Shown one piece after another: positions 1 to 5,187 of a stretch of DNA of 11,850 nucleotides. The notes below the pieces were generated by a model, which saw only the letters and a program-made list of their open reading frames with translations, had not been told where the DNA came from and did no database searches. Every line of letters starts with the position of its first letter. Position 1 is the stretch's first letter. Source of the stretch: JAGXLC01 sp046545815 (GTDB lineage Bacteria; Bacteroidota; Bacteroidia; Bacteroidales; UBA12077); the NCBI GenBank assembly GCA_046545815.1, contig JBKGZA010000098.1, positions 1-11,850 on the forward strand, written 5' to 3'. Position numbers and translations under genes: made by a program.

Positions 1-62
1 GTTTGACAGGAGTTTGACAGGAGTTTGACAAAGAGTTTGACAAAGAGTTTGAAGGTTTGAAG
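1..62. repeat. Nested short tandem repeat built on GTTTGA
   Basis: Six head-to-tail units all begin with GTTTGA and come in matched pairs: two of 11 bases (GTTTGACAGGA, 1-11 and 12-22), two of 12 bases (GTTTGACAAAGA, 23-34 and 35-46) and two of 8 bases (GTTTGAAG, 47-54 and 55-62). The pairing suggests successive duplication of single units. The array starts at the window edge and may extend to the left. No reading frame of note covers it. Confidence 0.85.
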
Positions 63-298
63 GTTGGAAAGAGTAAAGTTGGCAGAGACATTCAATAGTT
101 ATTCTGTGGTCATTGGGGTGTTTGACAGGAGTTTGGTAAATCAGTTGGCAATGGGCAGTTGGCAGAGGGCAAGCAAAAAGCTAAGGCTGACGGATAAATA
201 TAATAGTCATTACTTTTCATTGGTGGTCATCAAATCGAAGAGTTTGAACGTTCGGAGGTTTTGAGGGTTTGAAAGTTGGGAAAGACTATGGTTGAGAG
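63..298. other. Non-coding stretch with scattered GTTTGA and TTGGCAG words
   Basis: I see no convincing gene here. The first array is echoed at 120-136 (GTTTGACAGGAGTTTGG) and more loosely at 241-286. The word GTTGGCAGAG occurs near 79-88, and CAGTTGGCA occurs at 142-150 and again at 156-164. TCATTGG words occur near 109-117 and 217-223. This looks like decayed simple-sequence spacer. The only open frame (64-264, 66 codons) has no recognisable features. Confidence 0.6.
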
Positions 299-761
299 TT
301 TATTACATATAAGTTTATGTACTCTTGACTTTCTCAGGAGTTTTTTACATATATGTTTTTATTCCCAGACATCGTCGATAAAGTGTTACACATCATGTTT
401 ATACTTCATGCCCTTGCCCTGGAAGTATTTAATACATGTTATACTGTTCCCGCCAGTGTCCTGGAATAATTTCATCATGATTTACTATTCATGACATTGT
501 CATGGATATCTTTTATGCATGTTGTACTATTCCTTCCAACGTCATAGATAGTTTTTACATATGTTATACTATTCCCGCCGGTGGCAGGGATAGTTTCCAT
601 ATATGTTATACTATTCCTTCCGGTGGCAGGGATAGTTTTCATATATTTTTATTATTCCTGCCGGTGTCCTGAAGGTATTTCACATAGATTTTACTATTCC
701 TGCCATCGTTCTGGAAGTGTTTAATGTATGTAAAACGTTTCAGGACATTGTCCCGGAATGG
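299..761. repeat. Array of about eleven diverged 42-bp hairpin-forming repeats
   Basis: The stretch divides into consecutive units of 41-43 bases starting at 299, 341, 384, 426, 469, 510, 552, 594, 636, 678 and 720. Each has an AT-rich start (TTTTACATATATGTTAT type), then ACTATTCC, a short variable centre, and a GGATAG or GGAAT-type end. Units 552-593 and 594-635 are nearly identical; the others are well diverged. Within a unit the start and end can pair. The best hairpins are ACTATTCCCGCC/GGT/GGCAGGGATAGT in the 552 unit, TATTCATGAC/ATT/GTCATGGATA in the 469 unit, and TTTCAGGAC/ATT/GTCCCGGAA in the 720 unit. The period is a multiple of three and equals about four helical turns of B-DNA. Short frames run through it on both strands (for example 276-494 on plus), but stops break them, so coding is unlikely. 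Confidence 0.85.
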
Positions 762-810
762 TTATCACCTGTTTTTTCCATTCCTCTCAAGGTTTTGGCC
801 TGCATAACCA

Positions 811-929
811 ATCTCCCATCTCCTCCTGCTCCCGTCTTCTCATTTTTCTCGTCTTCCCGTTTTCCCATCATTATGTCTTCACATGTACATCTCCTTTATA
901 TCAAACGATGAGACACGCCTAGTCTCTAC
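811..929. repeat. Composite repeat copy 1: pyrimidine tract plus palindrome
   Basis: A pyrimidine-rich tract (about 811-869, including CTCGTCTTCCCGT at 848-860 and CCCGTCTTCTC at 831-841) is followed by TTCACATGTACATCTCCT, TATATCAA and a decayed palindrome GAGAC-ACGCCTA-GTCTC-TAC (910-929). The same parts recur in the same order at 1111-1243, so these are two diverged copies of one element. This copy has a short stem of 5 bp. No gene is credible here: the plus-strand frame starting at 883 is the reverse shadow of hydE extended into spacer. Confidence 0.65.
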
Positions 930-1008
930 ACACAACTCAATTCTATTTATCTCGTCGTCTCATTCCTCCGTGCAATCTTTCTGTTGTGCAATCGTGCCCC
1001 CAATCCCC

Positions 1009-1029
1009 GAGACGCTAGCATTGCGTCTC
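1009..1029. repeat. Palindromic GAGACGC/GCGTCTC repeat
   Basis: GAGACGC (1009-1015) and GCGTCTC (1023-1029) form a perfect 7-bp inverted repeat around a 7-base loop, followed by TAC (1030-1032). It belongs to the same family as the palindromes at 910-926 and 1220-1239, which also end in a TCTAC-type flank. Palindromes of the form GTAGAGACGC...GCGTCTCTAC are, to my recollection, a common intergenic repeat type in Bacteroidota. No pyrimidine tract directly precedes this one. Confidence 0.7.
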
Positions 1030-1110
1030 TACTGCTTTACCTGTAGCTATATGGCTGCCTACTGCTTGGTGCATACTGACTACTTGCATCATATTACTCA
1101 GGATTCTTAT

Positions 1111-1243
1111 CCTCTCCCCCACTCGTCTTCCCGTCTTCTCCTTTTCTCTTCTTCTCTTCTTTCCGTCGGCTCATATTCACAGGTATATGCTAGATTAATC
1201 TCCTACATATCAATCAATAAGATACGCCATGGCGTATCTCTAC
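1111..1243. repeat. Composite repeat copy 2, abutting the end of hydE
   Basis: A pyrimidine tract (1111-1168) contains CTCGTCTTCCCGT (1122-1134) and CCCGTCTTCTC (1130-1140), the same words as copy 1. It is followed by TTCACAGGTATAT, CTCCT (1200-1204), ATATCAA and the palindrome AGATACGCCATGGCGTATCT (1220-1239) with the flank CTAC (1240-1243). The flank overlaps the hydE stop codon. The palindrome is intact here, whereas copy 1 has lost most of its stem. Confidence 0.65.
1220..1239 (-). terminator. Perfect 20-bp palindrome immediately after hydE, possible transcript end
   Basis: AGATACGCCATGGCGTATCT is a perfect 10+10 palindrome starting at the base after the hydE stop codon. Read on the minus strand it would form a strong hairpin in the hydE mRNA 3' end. 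It has no following T-run (the next minus-strand bases are TATTGATTGATATG), so it is not a canonical intrinsic terminator. It could block 3' exonucleases or act with Rho. Confidence 0.4.
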
Positions 1244-2319
1244 TTCCCCACTCTCCTGTAGTAATGCTTCGGATCGCCTCTTTCTCCGAAGGCAATCTCA
1301 TCCCCCACCATGCCGATGCGCACATCCAGGCAATTGGTGCAATCGGCGGCTTCCTCGTCTGTGCAGGGTTTGTTCTCGTAGAGTTTATAATTGTTGCGGT
1401 ACATACCGGGCGTGACATTGGGCATGATCACGTTGGCTCCTATTTGCAAAGCTTTTTCCCTGCCTACCGCATCAATTGCCTGAAGTGCGGTTGTGGAAGC
1501 GATGTTGATGTCTTTCATCATGATGCGCAGGATGGCAATCATCTTCAGTGTAAGCTCAAACCGGTATTTTTCAGAGAAAAGCTGACCGCGGTATTTGTAC
1601 AGCGGGGTATCCTGATGCTCGATATAGGGACCCATTCCCACCATATCGATATCAAAATCGCGCATAAAAATCAGGTCTTCTGCCAGGTGCTCTAAAGTTT
1701 GAAAAGGCAGGCCGATCATCACACCTGTTCCGGTTTGATAACCCAACCTTTGAAGGGCTCGAAGACTTTCAAGCCGGTTATCGTAATCGTGTTTAGGGTC
1801 ATTGGGGTGAAGCTTTTGGTATAATTCCCGGTTAGAAACTTCAATACGAAGTAGATAACGATGCGCTCCGTTTTCCAGCCATTCCTGATATACCTCTTCA
1901 GGCTGTTCTCCGAGCGAAAGGGTCACGCCCATCGTGCCTTCGGATATCTCCCGGATTTTCCTCAGCAGCCCGGTGATCCGCCTGGTGAAAGCCGGAGAGG
2001 AAATCTCGCCGGATTGCAGCACTACCGAGCCATAACGGTTTTCATATGCAAACCGCACGGCATCCAGTATTTCATCATCGGTCAGATCATAGCGCTCCGC
2101 TTTTTGATTGGCTCTGCGGATGCCGCAATAATAGCAGTTTTTGGTGCATATATTAGAAAATTCCACCAGCCCTCTGAAATATACTTTATTCCCCACATAG
2201 CCGTATTTCACTTCAGCACTCCGCTCAAAAAGCGCTGATTTTTCCTCACCTTCCGATTGAAGCAGTTTGACAATGTCCGCTTTTGTAAAATTTTCTTCTT
2301 TACCTAATATTTTATTCAT
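1240..2319 (-). CDS. hydE: [FeFe] hydrogenase H-cluster radical SAM maturase HydE
   Basis: HydE is a cytoplasmic radical-SAM enzyme that, with HydG and the scaffold HydF, builds the diiron subcluster of [FeFe] hydrogenase. The 359-residue protein has the usual length. The radical-SAM motif C58-x3-C62-x2-C65 (CTKNCYYC) binds the SAM-cleaving 4Fe-4S cluster, and LQSGE follows at 101-105. Near the C-terminus C319-x7-C327-x2-C330 matches the accessory cluster site known from Thermotoga HydE; that site is not required for activity in the family and is lost in many members, so its presence helps separate this from the related PylB. The ATG at 2317-2319 starts a typical HydE N-terminus. A Bacteroidota-type promoter lies about 70 bases upstream. 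HydF, HydG and the hydrogenase itself are not in the window. The stop codon TAG lies in the flank of a palindromic repeat. Parts of the gene are visibly more GC-rich than its neighbours. Confidence 0.95.
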   Translation of the reverse strand: MNKILGKEENFTKADIVKLLQSEGEEKSALFERSAEVKYGYVGNKVYFRGLVEFSNICTKNCYYCGIRRANQKAERYDLTDDEILDAVRFAYENRYGSVVLQSGEISSPAFTRRITGLLRKIREISEGTMGVTLSLGEQPEEVYQEWLENGAHRYLLRIEVSNRELYQKLHPNDPKHDYDNRLESLRALQRLGYQTGTGVMIGLPFQTLEHLAEDLIFMRDFDIDMVGMGPYIEHQDTPLYKYRGQLFSEKYRFELTLKMIAILRIMMKDINIASTTALQAIDAVGREKALQIGANVIMPNVTPGMYRNNYKLYENKPCTDEEAADCTNCLDVRIGMVGDEIAFGERGDPKHYYRRVGK

Positions 2320-2387
2320 TATTCAAGACTATCCTGTCACACAACAATAGGCACTGATGAATGGTTCAGTCCACTGCAATCATTCTG

Positions 2388-2418
2388 CAAATATAATACG
2401 AAACGAAAGCTTCTCCAA
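2388..2418 (-). promoter_or_regulatory. Bacteroidota-type promoter for hydE
   Basis: On the minus strand TTG (2416-2418) is followed by exactly 20 bases and then TATATTTG (2388-2395). This fits the primary sigma consensus known for Bacteroides, a -33 TTG or TTTG element and a -7 TAnnTTTG element about 19-21 bases apart. Transcription would start near 2380 and give a 5' leader of about 60 bases before hydE. It indicates that hydE can be transcribed separately from the sigma-factor unit upstream. Confidence 0.7.
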
Positions 2419-2450
2419 TGTATCCCCTGAATTCCCATTTCAACCGGTTT

Positions 2451-3092
2451 TCAATCATCCGGTTCATTTTTCTCCGATGATACATCACTCAGTTCATCAA
2501 GATACATTTGGAGTGCATGGAGATGCTTTCCGTACAGGCGTTTTAAATAATATTTAGTAAGGGGTTTTATCAATACGAAGAATATCAACACTCCCGCTCC
2601 TGTTGCAAAAGCAAATTCACTGGTCAGCACGGCAGGATTAAAAGGCATTATAAGCAATAAGCCGGAAACAAGTGCCACAAAATACATGATATAGGTAATC
2701 TGTTCATATCGGTTCCTGAACTTCTTCAGGGCATGAATCTGCTCTTCAAGCTTTTTCTCCAGTGTCAACCTGTAATGTTCGTACCGGTATATTCTCATAT
2801 ACGACCGATACAAAAAAACGAGGAACATCACAAGCAATACAATCAGAAAAAAGCCTATAAAATATTTAAGTGGAACACCCACTTCAAATCCATTCATTAC
2901 AATAATGAATAAAACAGGGATCGCAGCAATGTTCAGTCCTGCCTCAATAAGAAAATTTTTCCGAAGCCTTATAAGTGCATGCTGGCTCTTTTGTTTAAGG
3001 ATTCCCCGAAGCTCTTCCGTTCCTTTCGCCTCTCTCTTCTTAAGCTCTGAAGTGTACTTCTTCCAAGCTCCCTTTAACTTCTCAATGTCCAT
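2451..3092 (-). CDS. Four-helix membrane protein, partner of ECF sigma factor
   Basis: I cannot assign a named family. The 213-residue protein has a charged N-terminus of about 45 residues beginning MDIEKLKGAWKKY, hydrophobic segments near residues 50-67, 76-95, 133-150 and 160-178, a basic, charged stretch between helices 2 and 3 (about 96-130), and an acidic tail ending EPDD. Four helices would put both ends on the same side, most likely the cytoplasm. Its start codon lies inside the 3' end of the sigma-factor gene (11-base overlap), so the two are almost certainly co-transcribed and translationally coupled. ECF sigma factors are often encoded with a membrane protein that restrains them, and an LK..W N-terminus is, as I recall, seen in such Bacteroidota partners. 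An anti-sigma-like role is therefore a reasonable inference, but no known anti-sigma domain is recognisable. AACCGG (2442-2447) and CCGGTT (2459-2464) form a short inverted repeat across its stop codon. Confidence 0.85.
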   Translation of the reverse strand: MDIEKLKGAWKKYTSELKKREAKGTEELRGILKQKSQHALIRLRKNFLIEAGLNIAAIPVLFIIVMNGFEVGVPLKYFIGFFLIVLLVMFLVFLYRSYMRIYRYEHYRLTLEKKLEEQIHALKKFRNRYEQITYIMYFVALVSGLLLIMPFNPAVLTSEFAFATGAGVLIFFVLIKPLTKYYLKRLYGKHLHALQMYLDELSDVSSEKNEPDD

Positions 3093-3594
3093 CGGTTACC
3101 TTTTTATAAATTTTTTTCAGTTTTTTCTTAATCCGGCTGATTTTCACACCCACATTGGTACTGGTCATACCCATAATTTCAGCTATATCATCATAGGTTT
3201 TTTCTTCCATATACAGCATAATGATGGCTTTTTCAATGTCTGACAGGTATTGTATAGCCTGATACAGGCAGTCAATCTCCTCCGATAAGTCATCCTTTGA
3301 AGGTCCAAGCATTTCATCAGTGATATGGACATCCGACTGATTTTTATGAACCCGGTTGGAGGCTTTCCTGAATCCTGATATAACCGTATTGAGAGCAACC
3401 CTATAGAGCCAGGTGGAAAACTTCGATTCTCCACGAAAAGTTGGATAGGCCTGCCACACATTCACCAGAATCTCCTGAAAGGCATCTTCCTGATCTGCCT
3501 TATTCTTATGATAAATGGCAGCTACCTTGCGTATCAGATCCTGATGCTCCGCGATCAGTTTCAGAAATTGCTCTTTTTGTTCCTCATCACTCAA
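3082..3594 (-). CDS. ECF-type RNA polymerase sigma factor
   Basis: The protein is a short sigma-70 family factor with only regions 2 and 4, as in ECF sigmas, and would direct RNA polymerase to a specific promoter set. Counting from the chosen start, region 2 spans about residues 17-78 (with DAFQEILVNVWQAYPTF and the FSTWLYRVALN core-binding and DNA-melting segment), and region 4 spans about 110-159 with a helix-turn-helix at about 133-158 (TYDDIAEIMGMTSTNVGVKI). No in-frame ATG precedes region 2. The frame is open upstream to a TTG at 3634-3636, but the extra residues (LFFAAYVLKSVFV) are hydrophobic and unlike a sigma N-terminus, so I chose the TTG at 3592-3594, giving 170 residues beginning MSDEEQKEQF. 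Neither start has a clear ribosome binding site. The gene overlaps the downstream membrane-protein gene by 11 bases. I cannot name its regulon. Confidence 0.88.
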   Translation of the reverse strand: MSDEEQKEQFLKLIAEHQDLIRKVAAIYHKNKADQEDAFQEILVNVWQAYPTFRGESKFSTWLYRVALNTVISGFRKASNRVHKNQSDVHITDEMLGPSKDDLSEEIDCLYQAIQYLSDIEKAIIMLYMEEKTYDDIAEIMGMTSTNVGVKISRIKKKLKKIYKKVTDGH

Positions 3595-3773
3595 AACAAA
3601 TACGGATTTTAAAACATAGGCAGCAAAAAATAACAAAACAATTCGGGTAAAATAAAAGACCTGATAATTTTAAGTGTATTCATTTACAATATCTGCAAAA
3701 CCTACCTTCTAAGCAAGAAATAGAATATCACAGCGGTCAAAACATACAGCTTTCCACAGGATGAAAACCGGCT

Positions 3774-4853
3774 TTATTGTACAGCAATCTTAAATGTAGA
3801 TTCTTGGGTCTCTCCGGGCTGCACAACAGGTAGATGATCCCATGTCCCCTCATGGTAAAGGTTAAAACCATTTGTCGGAGCCATCATGGGCTCAACACAG
3901 ACAAAGGAAGTCCCTTCCTCAATGGGAGAATATACAGTAGTATATTGATAACTCTCGTCCATATGAATATTAAGGGTATGATTGGGTTTTTCCAATGAAA
4001 ATACACTATAACCATTCTCATTGGTTTCCAGTTGAGTAAAAACATGATCTATCGTTTTGGTTCCAATTCTGTAATGCCGGGGATCAGACAACAGGTTTGA
4101 AATATCCGTCAATTCACCTGTTGGCAATGACTGATCATCAAGTTCCATAAATTTTTCTGCAGCAATGGTTAAATAATTATCATATGAATCCATCGGGGGT
4201 ATTTTATAGTAGGTATGGAATCCGTAAGCCACAGGCATTGCCTTTTCTCCTGTATTCTCAACGGTAACCTGAACAGATACCGTTCCATCCTTTAAAATAT
4301 GTTTCATGGTGACTACATGGGGGAAGGGATAATTCTTCATAAGACTGGGATGCTCGGAAAAATCAATTTTTGCAGTATGGATGGCTCCATTTTCATTGTT
4401 AGCTTGAGAACTGACGGTTTCCCATGCATCAACTTTTGTCATATAACCATGGAGCGGGAGGTTGTTATCATCCCGTTGAAAATATAACGATGAGTCGGTG
4501 GTATCGACGGAAATTTTCTGATCATTGAAATAGTAATAATATCCTTCCAGCCTGTTACTCCAGGGATACATGAACGGATTGGCATGTTTGGTATTTGTAT
4601 TACCATATTCTTCGAGTGTAGTGGGAAAATGCAATTGATTGGTATCGTTTACCATCAGTTTGTACATATTGTTTCCTATACTTACAGCAATGTTCACGCG
4701 CATATTGTTCTCATTATCACGGAGCACAGCTACTTCTTCTTCGGCCTTTTCGGTGACTTCTGCCGAATATTGATCCTGCTGACAGGATTGAAAAACAAAC
4801 ATGCTCAACACAATAATGAAAGCTGTTTGGAGTGAATTGTTAAAATGTCTCAT
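3774..4853 (-). CDS. Lipoprotein of the aldose 1-epimerase (mutarotase) family
   Basis: Mutarotases interconvert the alpha and beta anomers of free sugars such as galactose or glucose. The fold is indicated by conserved landmarks in order: a substrate-binding N100-R101 in YPWSNRL, H135 in PLHGY, the catalytic-type H213 in YGFHTYYKIP, D270 in TIDHVF, and the catalytic-type E321 in FVCVEPMMAPTNGFN. The 359-residue length includes an N-terminal type II signal peptide with lipobox FQSC (C24) and a linker rich in E, D and N. It is therefore predicted to be lipidated and held in the periplasm or outer membrane, unlike the classical cytoplasmic GalM. The residues just after C24 (QQDQYS) contain one acid but no clear surface-export run. 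No carbohydrate operon surrounds it: the neighbours are gyrB and a sigma-factor unit. Substrate is unknown, and a non-catalytic sugar-binding role is possible, although both presumed catalytic residues are present. Confidence 0.88.
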   Translation of the reverse strand: MRHFNNSLQTAFIIVLSMFVFQSCQQDQYSAEVTEKAEEEVAVLRDNENNMRVNIAVSIGNNMYKLMVNDTNQLHFPTTLEEYGNTNTKHANPFMYPWSNRLEGYYYYFNDQKISVDTTDSSLYFQRDDNNLPLHGYMTKVDAWETVSSQANNENGAIHTAKIDFSEHPSLMKNYPFPHVVTMKHILKDGTVSVQVTVENTGEKAMPVAYGFHTYYKIPPMDSYDNYLTIAAEKFMELDDQSLPTGELTDISNLLSDPRHYRIGTKTIDHVFTQLETNENGYSVFSLEKPNHTLNIHMDESYQYTTVYSPIEEGTSFVCVEPMMAPTNGFNLYHEGTWDHLPVVQPGETQESTFKIAVQ

Positions 4854-5187
4854 AATCTTGAATTTTTATATTAAATCGTTAATGGTTCATTCTGTATGGT
4901 TCGATTAATGCATCTTTATATAATTTGCAATGTTCCAGTCAACTTGACTTTCTTTGAAATTCAGCAAATAAATATAAAAAAATGCTGGCATATTTTGCAT
5001 TTTAAGCACAAAAAATTTCCCAACCCATTGCAAAAGCAGGACACTGTCGCAATCGGAAACCATCAATATAAAAACCAGCCCGATGTATATTTTATACAAC
5101 GGACTGGTTTACACGCCATGGAAACGCGGATATGTTTATTTATTTTTAAAATGTGGTTATCCGCAAGGACACCAATAATTTAAATCC
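4854..5187. other. Intergenic region between gyrB and the mutarotase gene
   Basis: This AT-rich gap holds the gyrB terminator hairpin (5072-5110), a weaker inverted repeat GCGGATA/TATCCGC (5126-5132 and 5158-5164, 25-base loop), and presumably the promoter and leader of the lipoprotein gene. I find no clear TAnnTTTG element upstream of that gene. Short open frames on both strands (4896-5183 plus, 4905-5099 minus) have no recognisable features and cross the terminator. Confidence 0.6.
5062..5110 (-). terminator. Intrinsic terminator downstream of gyrB
   Basis: On the minus strand the arms AAACCAG (5104-5110) and CTGGTTT (5072-5078) enclose an inner CGG/CCG pair and an inner GTATA-TTT-TATAC hairpin (5085-5097), giving one long stem with small symmetric internal loops. 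The right arm runs straight into TTTTTATATT (minus strand, about 5074-5065). Its site about 80 bases after the gyrB stop fits a Rho-independent terminator. Confidence 0.7.

Noticed and set aside
276..494. Plus-strand open frame through the 42-bp repeats (72 codons)
   Set aside because: It stays open only because the repeat period is a multiple of three. It is rich in hydrophobic and aromatic residues without a pattern, and stops within the array.
299..761. CRISPR array
   Set aside because: The units are joined directly without unique spacers, they are diverged throughout, and no cas gene is present.
1..1239. Insertion sequence or integron remnant
   Set aside because: No transposase or integrase fragment appears in any frame, and no long terminal inverted repeats are visible. 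Only short repeats and palindromes are seen.
883..1695. Plus-strand open frame of 270 codons
   Set aside because: Its right half (1240-1695) is antisense to hydE, which is strongly supported. Its left half covers pyrimidine tracts and palindromes, and the product shows no domain.
1861..2238. Plus-strand open frame of 125 codons
   Set aside because: It is fully antisense to hydE and shows no family features.
5126..5164. GCGGATA/TATCCGC inverted repeat as the gyrB terminator
   Set aside because: The stem is only 7 bp with a 25-base AT-rich loop and no following T-run. The hairpin at 5072-5110 is much stronger.
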